Of a stretch of 64,000 bases of DNA, positions 43,266 through 51,361 are shown piece by piece. The position numbers were made by a program, and so were the translations under genes. Each line of letters starts with the position of its first letter. Positions within the stretch are counted from its first letter, which is position 1. This DNA is from Chitinophaga sp. CB10. Its GTDB lineage: Bacteria; Bacteroidota; Bacteroidia; Chitinophagales; Chitinophagaceae. The stretch is from positions 243,489 through 307,488 of the forward strand of contig MLAV02000007.1 of NCBI GenBank assembly GCA_001870995.2. The letters run 5' to 3'. Under the pieces are notes generated by a model. The model was not told where the DNA came from. It saw nothing but the letters and a program-made list of their open reading frames with translations, and searched no databases.

Positions 43266-44402
43266 ATGAATAGTAGATTTGGATTGTCGCCGGCTGACGC
43301 AACGCAGCTGGAAGCGCTGCTCCGTACTGTAGCTACCGGCACTGCCGACTTCTTAGGCTACCCGGTATCGAAAGACTTTGATTATAGTCCACTCATGCCA
43401 TTCCTGCAATATCCCCTGAATAACCTGGGCGATCCGTTTGTTCCTTCCACCTACAGCGTAGGCACGCGGGAAATGGAAAAAGAAGTGGTGGAGTTTTTTG
43501 CGAAACTCTTCCGCGCTCCTGCGGGCGACTGGTGGGGCTACGTGACCAATGGCGGCTCCGAGGGCAACCTCTATGGCCTGTACCTCGCCAGGGAACTGTA
43601 TCCCAAGGGAATGGTCTATTACAGCGCCGCCACCCATTACAGCGTACAAAAGAACATCCACCTGTTAAATATGCCCGGCATCGTTATCCGCACCCGGGAA
43701 AACGGGGAAATTGATTATGAGGACCTGGAAGCCATGATCAGCCAGCACCGGCATCTCCCGGTGATCATCCTGGCCAACATCGGGACCACCATGACGGAGG
43801 CGCGGGACGATGTGCGGCGCATCCGCCGGATACTGGACCGCATGGCGGTTCGGCAGCATTATATCCATGCGGACGGCGCGCTGTCCGGCAGTTACAGCGC
43901 CTTCCTCCCCCACCGGCCTGCCTTCGATTTTGCGGATGGCGCCAACAGCATTGCCATTTCCGGCCATAAGTTTATCGGCTCACCCATCCCTTGCGGTGTG
44001 GTGGTGGCCCAGAAATCGTTTCGGGACCGCATTGCCCGCAGCGTTGCCTACATCGGCACGATGGACACTACCATTACCGGCTCCAGGAACGGCCATTCTC
44101 CATTGTTTTTATGGTATGCCCTTAAACGTTATGGCGCGGAGGGGCTGGCCGCCCGGGCACAGGCAGCGCTGGAGGTGGCGGCTTATGCTACGGACAGGCT
44201 GCGGGCTATTGGCATAGCCGCCTGGCGCAACCCGGATACCCTCACCGTGGTGTTTCCCGCACCGGGAGAAGAAATCAGGAGCAGGTGGCAGCTGGCTTCA
44301 GAAAACGGGTGGTCGCATATTATCTGCATGCCGGGCGTTACTCGGGCGCATGTGGATACGTTTGTGGCGGAGCTGGAGGCAACGATGGAAATGGCTTGTT
44401 AA
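43266..44402 (+). CDS. hdc: PLP-dependent histidine decarboxylase
   Basis: 378 residues, the same length as the PLP-type enzyme of Morganella. Strong family blocks: FDYSPLMPFLQYPLNNLGDPF, GYVTNGGSEGNLYGLYLARELYP, and SGHKFIGSPIPCG with the PLP lysine K235. It converts histidine to histamine, consuming a proton. In other bacteria the product can be a siderophore precursor, acid protectant or signal; no siderophore genes are nearby. The promoter gap shared with the Lrp gene holds an ATGTACAT palindrome (43201-43208) that could be an operator. Activity on histidine is inferred from similarity. Confidence 0.88.
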   Translation: MNSRFGLSPADATQLEALLRTVATGTADFLGYPVSKDFDYSPLMPFLQYPLNNLGDPFVPSTYSVGTREMEKEVVEFFAKLFRAPAGDWWGYVTNGGSEGNLYGLYLARELYPKGMVYYSAATHYSVQKNIHLLNMPGIVIRTRENGEIDYEDLEAMISQHRHLPVIILANIGTTMTEARDDVRRIRRILDRMAVRQHYIHADGALSGSYSAFLPHRPAFDFADGANSIAISGHKFIGSPIPCGVVVAQKSFRDRIARSVAYIGTMDTTITGSRNGHSPLFLWYALKRYGAEGLAARAQAALEVAAYATDRLRAIGIAAWRNPDTLTVVFPAPGEEIRSRWQLASENGWSHIICMPGVTRAHVDTFVAELEATMEMAC

Positions 44403-44489
44403 ACGTTATGATGTCTATGCGATGGAAAACATCGCTTCAATAGTTGGTAAGATTGCCCGCCGCATCTTGCTGCGATGGCCATACCATGC

Positions 44490-45371
44490 CTAAACTCCTT
44501 TTTCCGCAATCGTAATAATCTCCGTATTCAGCGTGCGGCGGATGCTTTGTTCCACCGTCTTATCAGCGAATGGAATGATCAGCTGCACCTTGAATACCAC
44601 GTGGTCTTTCCTGATCTCCAGGGTACGGAGGAGGAAGCTGTTCTTAACGTAATGGTCGGAAAAGCCGCTGATAGCGTTTTTCAGGCGGGCTTCCAAATCG
44701 TCCGGGGTATAAGGCAGTTTCCGGTCCAGTTCAAATTCAATCGTGATCTTTTTCACGTTCTGTTTGGACTGGTTGATGACGATGGAAGTAAATACCAGGG
44801 AGTTGGGAACGATGATCTGTTCATCATCATCGTTTTGCAGGACGAGGTTGATCAGGGTGATGTCCAGTATTTTGCCTTTATAGTCGCCGATGCGCACATG
44901 ATCCCCGAGGGACAACTGGTCGGAGAACATGATGATCAGGCCATTGATGATATTGGTGATATAATCCTTGGAAAGCAGCGCGATGGCCGCTGCCACGATG
45001 GTGATGCTGGTCACGAACTTCAGCAGGTCGATCCCGAAGAGGATCATGATCGACAGCAGGATGAACACCGTATTCAGCACGGAGCTGATGCGGTTGAGGC
45101 CCAGCATGAAGTTATCCTTTTCTACCGGTTTGTTCAGCCGGCGGCGGGTGTACCAGGAGATGATTACCAGCCAGGCGAGAGAGATAACGAGGTTGGCGCC
45201 GAGGAAGAAGGTAAGCGCGTTGGTGATGCGGAACAGCCAGGTGAATTTATCATAGACTTTGGCGTGTTCCAGGTTAAAATAAACTACAGCGAGATATACC
45301 AATAATTTTACGAGGAACAGGATTCGTTCCTTGCGGTTTTTCCTTTTATAAACTTCGTCAGTAACCATCAT
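44490..45371 (-). CDS. mechanosensitive ion channel (MscS family)
   Basis: 293 residues from ATG 45371; an upstream TTG at 45389 is less likely. About four membrane helices are followed by the MscS core (DYITNIINGLIIMFSDQLSLGDHVRIGDYKG), the beta-domain sequence QIIVPNSLVFTSIVINQS and a cytoplasmic alpha/beta domain. Predicted to open under membrane tension and release solutes. No neighbour suggests a special role. Confidence 0.92.
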   Translation of the reverse strand: MMVTDEVYKRKNRKERILFLVKLLVYLAVVYFNLEHAKVYDKFTWLFRITNALTFFLGANLVISLAWLVIISWYTRRRLNKPVEKDNFMLGLNRISSVLNTVFILLSIMILFGIDLLKFVTSITIVAAAIALLSKDYITNIINGLIIMFSDQLSLGDHVRIGDYKGKILDITLINLVLQNDDDEQIIVPNSLVFTSIVINQSKQNVKKITIEFELDRKLPYTPDDLEARLKNAISGFSDHYVKNSFLLRTLEIRKDHVVFKVQLIIPFADKTVEQSIRRTLNTEIITIAEKGV

Positions 45372-45444
45372 AGCATTGTAAAAGTACAAAGCGTGTACTT
45401 TACTGCCAAATGACTGACAGTATTAGCGGGTATGATGATGGCGG

Positions 45445-45699
45445 TTATCCCATTTTATCCAGGATTTCGTTCCAGATAATTCTGGCGATTTGCTCTGTTT
45501 CCACGATGCGTACGCGTTCTGCCACCGTATCGGTATGATCGGCTGTAAAGCGCAGGCTTTGCGGCGCAAAATCCTGTAAAACGAAAGGCTTCACATCAGG
45601 GATTACTTCGTACAGTGTTTCATGTTCCTGTGCATTAACCGTGATGTTAAGTCCATAAGCCTTACCCTTGATTATTACTGTTACATGATGCTGTTCCAT
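45445..45699 (-). CDS. small hypothetical protein
   Basis: 84 residues from ATG 45699 (MEQHHVTVIIKGKAYGLNI); the open frame runs upstream to 45789, but that part crosses the terminator hairpin at 45731-45762 and is rejected. Beta-strand-rich start, then a helical tail (VETEQIARIIWNEILDKMG). No recognised domain. It sits between the mscS-like gene and the histone-like gene, all on the minus strand. Confidence 0.7.
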   Translation of the reverse strand: MEQHHVTVIIKGKAYGLNITVNAQEHETLYEVIPDVKPFVLQDFAPQSLRFTADHTDTVAERVRIVETEQIARIIWNEILDKMG

Positions 45700-45730
45700 A
45701 TTAAACCATGGGCAAGCCCTGTGCCATATA

Positions 45731-45762
45731 AAAAGACCGGTGTCATGCGATACCGGTCTTTT
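45731..45762. terminator. terminator after the histone-like gene
   Basis: AAAAGACCGGT (45731-45741) pairs with ACCGGTCTTTT (45752-45762). T6 follows on the plus strand; TTTTTATAT on the minus strand. It ends the transcript of the gene at 45796-46278. Confidence 0.85.
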
Positions 45763-45795
45763 TTCGTATATGATCTGGAGTATGAGCAATACGCA

Positions 45796-46278
45796 TCAGG
45801 CGTGGGCTGCCTTCTTGCGGCTGCTGGCCTTTTTACGGGTAGCTGCCTTTTTGCGTGGGGCTGCTTTTTTTGCCGTAGATTTTTTAGTCGCCCCTGCCTT
45901 AGCCGTAGATTTTCTGCCAGTGGATTTTTTGGCGGTTGACTTGCTGGCAGTTTTACTGCGGGAAGCAGCAGTCCGGGAGGTGGACTTTTTAGCGGTGGCT
46001 TTTTTTGCAGTCGCTCTTTTTGCTGTTGCTTTTTTAGCGGTGGACTTTTTAGCGGTGGATTTTTTTGCGCCTGATTTAGTGGAGGATGATTTCCGGGAAG
46101 TGGAAGGTTTTTTTGGGGCTTTTGCACCTTCTTCCCGGGCTTCGGAGATACCTATGGCGATAGCTTGCTTAGGATTGGAAACTTTCTTACCACTGCGTCC
46201 ACTCTTCAGCTTTCCTTCGTGCATTTCATGCATTACCTTTTTCACCTTGCGCTGAACAGCGCTCGAATACTTTGCCAT
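45796..46278 (-). CDS. DUF6496 domain fused to lysine/alanine-rich histone H1-like tail
   Basis: 160 residues. The N-terminal 55 residues (VMHEMHEGKLKSGRSGKKV, then KQAIAIGISEAREEG) match the small DUF6496 family. From about residue 60 the protein becomes a low-complexity tail of KKSTAKK/KKATAKK/RKKA units with almost only K, A, S, T, R. This resembles bacterial histone-H1-like proteins (Hc1/AlgP type), predicted to bind DNA. The tail is DNA-repetitive too and may vary in length between strains. Family function unproven. Confidence 0.88.
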   Translation of the reverse strand: MAKYSSAVQRKVKKVMHEMHEGKLKSGRSGKKVSNPKQAIAIGISEAREEGAKAPKKPSTSRKSSSTKSGAKKSTAKKSTAKKATAKRATAKKATAKKSTSRTAASRSKTASKSTAKKSTGRKSTAKAGATKKSTAKKAAPRKKAATRKKASSRKKAAHA

Positions 46279-46545
46279 AATAGAAGATTGAATGGGTTAT
46301 AAAAAGTGATAACGATATACAAATAACAAAACGCAAGCCAGCAGATAATGAGGCATTTAGCGCAAAAAAACCGGGGAACGCTGTTGGGGAATGTGTGGAT
46401 TTTTCTATGTATTGTGTAATGAATTGCACTAATACCACAGTGGGGCGTTTGCTGAAATCCGGTATAGGATTGACTTCCAGTCGATGGCACCAATATTGAT
46501 AGCCTTTCCTTTATAATTTGTTCACTACACTATAAAAATTGCATT

Positions 46546-46860
46546 ATGGAAAACATGACTTATCAATCATTTCCCAATGGCAATCCGCAAAACAATGCGG
46601 TTGAAAAACCTAGACACAGCAAAAGGGGTTTTGCATCAATGGACCCTGAGCAACAGAGAGCCATATCCAGAGAAGGTGGACGAGCAGCACACAAACAAGG
46701 AGTTGCACACAAGTTTACTTCAGAGGAAGCCCGCGCGGCCGGTAAGAAAGGCGGTGAAGCCGTGAGCCGGAACAGAGAACATATGGCCGCAATTGGCCGT
46801 AAGGGCGGTACCAACCGTGGCAAAAACAAGCTGAAAGAACAACAACAGCATGTACTGTAG
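46546..46860 (+). CDS. KGG-repeat (GsiB/con-10-like) stress protein
   Basis: 104 residues (ATG 46546; ATG 46555 also possible). It contains the repeated motif of the KGG family: QQRAISREGGRAAH, EEARAAGKKGGEAVS and HMAAIGRKGGTNRG. It is hydrophilic, basic and intrinsically disordered. Related proteins accumulate in general stress or desiccation. It is divergent from the DUF6496/histone-like gene and followed by a 14-bp hairpin terminator. Confidence 0.9.
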   Translation: MENMTYQSFPNGNPQNNAVEKPRHSKRGFASMDPEQQRAISREGGRAAHKQGVAHKFTSEEARAAGKKGGEAVSRNREHMAAIGRKGGTNRGKNKLKEQQQHVL

Positions 46861-46878
46861 CGTCTGGAAGATATCAAA

Positions 46879-46912
46879 ATAATAAGCCTGTCGACACAGA
46901 CAGGCTTATTAT
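46879..46912. terminator. terminator between KGG gene and yeiH-type gene
   Basis: A 14-bp perfect stem (46879-46892 with 46899-46912) and a 6-nt loop. The T-runs are modest on both sides. It separates convergent genes. Confidence 0.75.
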
Positions 46913-46962
46913 CCCTACATAAATTTTTTATTAGCAGTTATTTAAATATATCCTGTGAAACC

Positions 46963-48291
46963 CTATTTAAATAAGTAACCGAAGAGGATAAATGCCCACA
47001 GCAATGTCCACAGAATATTAAACACCTGCGCCCCGATAAAGGCTAATGCCGGCCTTCCTCCCTCCATCGTCATAATATCACTGAACCTCGCTTCAATACC
47101 GATACTTACAAATGCCAGTGCAAACCATACGGTACGCAGGCTATTCAGTACGCCGCTGGTTTGCTGCACCACGGCCGGACTGATGACAAACGAGAACAGC
47201 AGGGATGCTGCGATAAAGCCCAGTACGAATTTGGGGAATCGCTCCCACACTATTTTCAAACCCGGGTGCTGCGCTCCACTCTTCCCGTCCTTACTGCGGT
47301 AGCTCCACCAGATAGCGATGAAAAACGCCGCTACGCCAATGAGTACATTCTGGGAAAACTTAATAATCACGCCGGTGTTCACCGCTTCGGGGCCTACCAT
47401 TTGCGCGGCCGCCGTTACGGATGCAGTGGTGTCCAGGGTGCCTCCGAGCCAGGCCCCTCCTACTACGGCGGGGATGTCGAATATCCTGATGATCCAGGGC
47501 TGCAACACCATCATGGGAATAGCCACCAGCAAAACCAATGTTGTAACATATGATAACTTGCGCTTGTCGCCCTGAATGGCGCCACTGGCCACAATAGCGG
47601 CGGACACGCCACAGATGGACACTGCGGAAGCCAGGATCACCCCGAATTCATCGTCTACTTTCAGCTTACGGCTGAGCCAGAGGGAGAATACCCAAACGGC
47701 TGCCACAACTACTACGGCCTGGATAAGGCCCGGCAGGCCGGCCTCCACGATATTTTCAAACAGAATGCTGGAGCCGAGGATTACCAGCCCCGTTTTGATG
47801 AAAAATTCAGAACGGGCGGCTTCGCGGAGCCATGCCGGCGGCTCGCCGATGTTGCCGAGCAGGAGTCCTATTATCAACGCAAAGATCACGTATTCGAGCC
47901 CGTAGTAATTCAAGGTGGCATTGCCGGCAATGACCAGGGAACAGATGCCCAGCAGGAAGATCACCACAAAGCCGGGCAGGTACTTTTTAAAATCCGCGCC
48001 CTGGTAATAGGTGGCCACGCTGGAAAGCAGCAGGTAGGCAATGCCTATACCTCCGATCAGGAGCAGGTTGGCACCGGTGAATACATTTTGGACCAGGCTT
48101 GCCCCGCTATCCCATTTGAGGGCGGGCGTGGCAAATTTCATATCCGGGTTGGCGATGGCGATAGCCAGGACCGTCAACAGGATGAACCCTCCTACAATAG
48201 TGGCCCACCAGTCTTCGGTGAGTGAGAACAGTGCAGACTTTTTTTGCGCCGCGTCCTGCGGAACGGCCGTCACAGATGCTAATTCGGGCAT
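46963..48291 (-). CDS. YeiH-family (UPF0324) putative sulfate exporter
   Basis: 442 residues with about eleven membrane helices. Family motifs: SICGVSAAIVASGAI, GGAWLGGTLDTTASV and GIEARFSDI. The family is annotated as a sulfate exporter on limited evidence; transport of another anion is possible. A longer N-terminal part (about 90 residues with an extra helix pair) precedes the conserved core. It lies 45 bp downstream of the methyltransferase gene and may be cotranscribed. Confidence 0.9.
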   Translation of the reverse strand: MPELASVTAVPQDAAQKKSALFSLTEDWWATIVGGFILLTVLAIAIANPDMKFATPALKWDSGASLVQNVFTGANLLLIGGIGIAYLLLSSVATYYQGADFKKYLPGFVVIFLLGICSLVIAGNATLNYYGLEYVIFALIIGLLLGNIGEPPAWLREAARSEFFIKTGLVILGSSILFENIVEAGLPGLIQAVVVVAAVWVFSLWLSRKLKVDDEFGVILASAVSICGVSAAIVASGAIQGDKRKLSYVTTLVLLVAIPMMVLQPWIIRIFDIPAVVGGAWLGGTLDTTASVTAAAQMVGPEAVNTGVIIKFSQNVLIGVAAFFIAIWWSYRSKDGKSGAQHPGLKIVWERFPKFVLGFIAASLLFSFVISPAVVQQTSGVLNSLRTVWFALAFVSIGIEARFSDIMTMEGGRPALAFIGAQVFNILWTLLWAFILFGYLFK

Positions 48292-48336
48292 ATAGGCTTC
48301 TTTTTATCAGTTTACGTAAAGTGGAACGACAAAATA

Positions 48337-48966
48337 CTAGTTTTTGCTGAGCAATAAAACCAGTATTCGGGGAACGGTAGCAGTATTATTATCGTCGAAG
48401 TATTCTTTGGCGTCAAATACCTGCAGGCCATGGCGCGCAGCCACCTGCACAAATTCGGAGATGTGGTGGGTGTAAACTTCCACGCGCTTTTCGCCTTCGC
48501 TGGTTTGGAACTTAGCGCCGCTGCCGCCGTACTGGCGGAAGGGATGCAATTCGCCCATGTACAGGAGGCCGCCCCGGTGGAGGGCTTTGGCCGCTTCGCC
48601 GAAAACGTGATCCAGGTCCCGGATATGTTCGAGGACGAGGCTAAAGGTAACGATGTCATATTTTTCCGTTACAAAGTCCCAGGGCTTTGTGATATCGGCT
48701 TGGTGAAAAGTAACGGCGCTGTTGCCGGCGAATTTCTGCCGGGCGATCGCTTGCATCTCTTCGGAGAAATCGACTGCCGTAATATGTTCGGCCTGTTCCA
48801 GGAGCCAGCTGGTATTTTTGCCGGTGCCGGCGCCGATTTCGAGTACGCGCTTGAAGGTAAAGGGGTGTAAGGTTTCGCGGAGTGCAAAGGCTTCCAGGTC
48901 GCGGGTTTTGTTTACGTTGGTGTCGTATTGCGCTGCCCAGTCGTTATAGGCTTCTCTGATAGTCAT
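48337..48966 (-). CDS. class I SAM-dependent methyltransferase
   Basis: 209 residues. The SAM-binding motif I is VLEIGAGTGKNT (about 40-51), the acidic motif ITAVDFSEEM follows, and motif IV is YDIVTFSLVLEHI. It resembles the Methyltransf_11 group. The substrate is unknown; there is no adjacent pathway gene except the possible partner YeiH downstream. Confidence 0.92.
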   Translation of the reverse strand: MTIREAYNDWAAQYDTNVNKTRDLEAFALRETLHPFTFKRVLEIGAGTGKNTSWLLEQAEHITAVDFSEEMQAIARQKFAGNSAVTFHQADITKPWDFVTEKYDIVTFSLVLEHIRDLDHVFGEAAKALHRGGLLYMGELHPFRQYGGSGAKFQTSEGEKRVEVYTHHISEFVQVAARHGLQVFDAKEYFDDNNTATVPRILVLLLSKN

Positions 48967-49108
48967 GGTTCACGGGTTTGTGTAAAGCTAGTAAATTTTT
49001 TGGTGGGTTGCTTGCGGGGAGGGTTGCTCGCAAAGAGGCTAAGGGGCAAGGCTCGCAAAGGTAGGATAGCGGTTGGAAATCTATGTGGTGGTGGGAACGA
49101 TTCAAAAA

Positions 49109-49140
49109 AAAAGAGGTCAATGTTGTGATTGACCTCTTTT
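49109..49140 (-). terminator. terminator of tRNA-Arg copy 1
   Basis: A 13-bp perfect stem (49109-49121 with 49128-49140). On the minus strand it is followed by a run of Ts at 49112-49104. It lies 5 bp after the tRNA 3' end. Confidence 0.9.
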
Positions 49141-49145
49141 ACTAG

Positions 49146-49219
49146 TGACCGCGTCAGGATTCAAACCTGAAACCTTCTGATCCGTAGTCAGATGCTCTAT
49201 TCAGTTGAGCTACGCAGCC
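49146..49219 (-). tRNA. tRNA-Arg (anticodon ACG), copy 1
   Basis: A 74-nt cloverleaf without encoded CCA. Acceptor GGCTGCG pairs with CGCGGTC (G2-U71 and U4-G69 wobbles), D-stem GCTC/GAGC, anticodon stem TCTGA/TCAGA with loop CTACGGA, and T-arm CAGG-TTTGAAT-CCTG. Anticodon ACG reads CGN arginine codons (A34 to inosine). It carries its own promoter and terminator. Confidence 0.96.
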
Positions 49220-49236
49220 AGCGTGTGATTGTTATA

Positions 49237-49267
49237 CAAAGGTAAACATTTATTTTTATCTAACAAA
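49237..49267 (-). promoter_or_regulatory. promoter of tRNA-Arg copy 1
   Basis: Minus strand: TTTG (49267-49264), a 19-bp spacer, then TACCTTTG (49244-49237). It is an exact match to the Bacteroidota primary-sigma consensus, 18 bp before the tRNA. Confidence 0.88.
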
Positions 49268-49521
49268 TTTATTGTCAATTTTTTATGATGTATTTTTTTG
49301 TGTTAGATGTAAGGAGGTGGATGTGGGAGTAAGCGAAGGGCTGCAAAAGTAAGTAGAAATTAATATATAAACCAAATAGGGTAGGTAAAGGATGCGCGCT
49401 ATGCGCCTTGTCATATTTTTCTTTAATCAAAAGATAGGGAAGGTTGATGAAAACTCTTCTTAACCATTGCTGATTTTATGCTGTTTGAATAAACGAATCG
49501 CACCTACATTTCCGACATAAA
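49268..49521. other. gene-free stretch between tRNA-Arg copies 1 and 2
   Basis: No convincing coding frame, RNA or long repeat. I see nothing functional beyond the flanking tRNA signals. Confidence 0.6.
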
Positions 49522-49549
49522 AAAAGGCCACTTTTATAAGTGACCTTTT
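49522..49549 (-). terminator. terminator of tRNA-Arg copy 2
   Basis: AAAAGGCCACTT (49522-49533) pairs with AAGTGACCTTTT (49538-49549), with one C/A mismatch as written on the plus strand (G-U on the transcript). A T-run follows on the minus strand. Confidence 0.8.
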
Positions 49550-49558
49550 AAGTTCTTG

Positions 49559-49632
49559 TGACCGCGTCAGGATTCAAACCTGAAACCTTCTGATCCGTAG
49601 TCAGATGCTCTATTCAGTTGAGCTACGCAGCC
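49559..49632 (-). tRNA. tRNA-Arg (anticodon ACG), copy 2
   Basis: Identical over all 74 nt to copy 1. No CCA encoded. The upstream flank is near-identical to that of copy 3, which points to a duplication. Confidence 0.96.
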
Positions 49633-49652
49633 ATTCCGCGTTGAACGGGTTG

Positions 49653-49683
49653 CAAATGTAGGAATTGTTTTTAAATCAACAAA
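49653..49683 (-). promoter_or_regulatory. promoter of tRNA-Arg copy 2
   Basis: Minus strand TTTG (49683-49680), 19-bp spacer, TACATTTG (49660-49653): exact consensus. Confidence 0.88.
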
Positions 49684-49975
49684 TTTTATTTGATTTTTTT
49701 TGTGAAGATGTAACTGCTACGTACAAACGCAGTTCCGTCAGGGAAAATTTCTTTCATGGAAAATGCCAGGGCAACGGCGCTTTTCTTATGCTTTATTGCA
49801 CCCGATAAACCCAACGAAAAATGCATCGTGGCGGAGGCGGCCTCTCCTATTCCGTATAGCCAGCCTTAAAATTTGTCATTCCCATCCTGAAAAATTTTCT
49901 TTCAGCTTGTCATTTTTTCAGCGCCTCTCCCACTGGTATATACTTTGTGGCCGTTCTGAAAAAAAAGGAGATTTT
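49684..49975. other. gene-free stretch upstream of hsp20
   Basis: Holds no convincing gene; the hsp20 frame stays open upstream to 49763 but that part is not Hsp20-like. A near-consensus promoter is possible: TTG at 49907-49909 and TATACTTTG at 49939-49947 (-7 spacing off by one). Confidence 0.5.
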
Positions 49976-50449
49976 ATGAACACACTAATGAAAAGAAATG
50001 GTAATGGAAGTACCGCCGCAACCAGTTTCAGTAGTTTGGTGGATAGGATCTTCCAGGATAATTTAAGTCGTTTTTTTGATGAGCCGGTTTGGAACCTCAG
50101 CGGTACATCCAGGCTGCGAAACATTCCTACCAACCTGCGGGAAACCGATACCGGATACGAATTACAGCTGGCGGCGCCCGGGCTGAAGAAAGAGGATTTC
50201 AAGATCAACCTCGAAGGCGATACGCTGACCGTAAAGGTAGATAAGGAACAGGAACACACGGAAGAAAACAAATCCGAAGGCTGGCTGCGCAGGGAATTCC
50301 AGTTGCAATCGTTTAGCCGCAGCTTCCAACTGGATGACAGCATTGATGCATCCAAAATTTCCGCCCGCTATACGGACGGTATCCTGCAGGTGAACCTGCA
50401 GAAAAAAGAGGGTGCGCAAAAAGTTTCCCGTACAATCGAGATCAGTTAA
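49976..50449 (+). CDS. small heat-shock protein, Hsp20/alpha-crystallin family
   Basis: 157 residues. A short N-terminal region (SLVDRIFQDNLSRFFDEP) is followed by the alpha-crystallin domain (about 55-150), with LAAPGLKKEDFKINLEGDTLTV and the signature ARYTDGILQVNL, and a tail with the V/I-x-I motif IEIS. It holds unfolding proteins in the cytoplasm. The start is fixed by ATG 49976 preceded by a strong AAAGGAG, unusual in this phylum. It lies between tRNA-Arg copies 2 and 3. Confidence 0.95.
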   Translation: MNTLMKRNGNGSTAATSFSSLVDRIFQDNLSRFFDEPVWNLSGTSRLRNIPTNLRETDTGYELQLAAPGLKKEDFKINLEGDTLTVKVDKEQEHTEENKSEGWLRREFQLQSFSRSFQLDDSIDASKISARYTDGILQVNLQKKEGAQKVSRTIEIS

Positions 50450-50535
50450 TCAGCCGTACATTTTGCAGCAGGAAAGCAGGCGACAGCTGCGCGCCTGCTA
50501 TTCCTGTTATTATAAACCATGTTACTCCCACCGTT

Positions 50536-50841
50536 ATGCAAAAAACTACTTACCATCTCACCGTAAATATCCAAACGCCTAAAGGCATGCTGGAAACCGG
50601 CACCTTCTTCCTTGGGGCCGACAGGCAGTTTGCTGAAACTATTTTCGATAATATGGCAGGCAGCAAGGACCTCGCAAAATACCCCTCCATCCGGCTGGAC
50701 CTCCTGGCTTCCACCGGCGACCTGCTGCCGGTATGCCTGAAACGCATGGGCTGTAACCTGGAACAATATGCAGGCAACTGCAAGATGCTCACCAGGGAAC
50801 TATTCCGGCACTTTATGTTTGAAGGTGAAATGACGTTGTAG
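50536..50841 (+). CDS. hypothetical protein downstream of hsp20
   Basis: 101 residues from ATG 50536, 86 bp after hsp20 on the same strand. Beta-rich start (TTYHLTVNIQTPKGMLETGTFFLG), helical end (LTRELFRHFMFEGEMTL), two cysteines near the C-terminus. No recognised family. No membrane segment or signal peptide. It may be cotranscribed with hsp20. Confidence 0.65.
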   Translation: MQKTTYHLTVNIQTPKGMLETGTFFLGADRQFAETIFDNMAGSKDLAKYPSIRLDLLASTGDLLPVCLKRMGCNLEQYAGNCKMLTRELFRHFMFEGEMTL

Positions 50842-50877
50842 GTAGTTGTGACATTCCGCTACCAGGGTTATAAAAAA

Positions 50878-50913
50878 CAACAAAGGCGCATCATGAACGA
50901 TACGCCTTTGTTG
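50878..50913 (-). terminator. terminator of tRNA-Arg copy 3
   Basis: CAACAAAGGCG (50878-50888) pairs with CGCCTTTGTTG (50903-50913). TTTTTTA follows on the minus strand. It can also end the plus-strand gene at 50841. Confidence 0.85.
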
Positions 50914-50918
50914 CTTTG

Positions 50919-50992
50919 TGACCGCGTCAGGATTCAAACCTGAAACCTTCTGATCCGTAGTCAGATGCTCTATTCAGTTGAGCTACGCAGCC
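50919..50992 (-). tRNA. tRNA-Arg (anticodon ACG), copy 3
   Basis: Identical to copies 1 and 2 over all 74 nt. No CCA encoded. Confidence 0.96.
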
Positions 50993-51009
50993 ATTCCCTG
51001 AACGGGTTG

Positions 51010-51040
51010 CAAATGTAGGATTGTTTTTTAAATCAGCAAA
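51010..51040 (-). promoter_or_regulatory. promoter of tRNA-Arg copy 3
   Basis: Minus strand TTTG (51040-51037), 19-bp spacer, TACATTTG (51017-51010): exact consensus. Confidence 0.88.
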
Positions 51041-51230
51041 TTATTTCGAAATTATTTTTTCAGGCGGCACTAACGTTTACGGATACACGGAGTAGAAAGT
51101 GCGTGCGTGTTAACGGAACCATACCGTATCCGAAACGGTAAATTTTCTCCCGAAAAATAAAAAAACTACAGACACAAAAGCCATGAAAGGTGGGAAAAAA
51201 GCGGAAGCGATTGCAGGTGATTACAAATGA

Positions 51231-51255
51231 AAAAGCCGCTCAGAAAGCGGCTTTT
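51231..51255 (-). terminator. terminator of tRNA-Arg copy 4
   Basis: AAAAGCCGCT (51231-51240) pairs with AGCGGCTTTT (51246-51255) around a 5-nt loop; TTTTTCATTT at the 3' side on the minus strand. Confidence 0.85.
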
Positions 51256-51268
51256 ATTCATCATTTTG

Positions 51269-51342
51269 TGACCCCGTCAGGATTCAAACCTGAAACCTTC
51301 TGATCCGTAGTCAGATGCTCTATTCAGTTGAGCTACGGAGCC
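51269..51342 (-). tRNA. tRNA-Arg (anticodon ACG), copy 4 with swapped acceptor pair
   Basis: Differs from the other three copies at only two positions: acceptor arms are GGCTCCG and CGGGGTC rather than GGCTGCG and CGCGGTC. This is a compensatory change of pair 5-68 from G-C to C-G, so the fold is kept. The anticodon loop and T-arm are identical. Confidence 0.95.
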
Positions 51343-51361
51343 ATTTGTTGTGATTGGATTG

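Noticed and set aside
49763..49975. N-terminal extension of Hsp20 by 71 residues
   Set aside because: The extension is not Hsp20-like, and a strong ribosome-binding site stands right before the ATG at 49976.
49146..51342. Regularly recurring 74-bp repeats that could be taken for a CRISPR or integron array
   Set aside because: They fold as complete tRNA-Arg cloverleaves with promoters and terminators; spacing is irregular and no cas or integrase gene is nearby.
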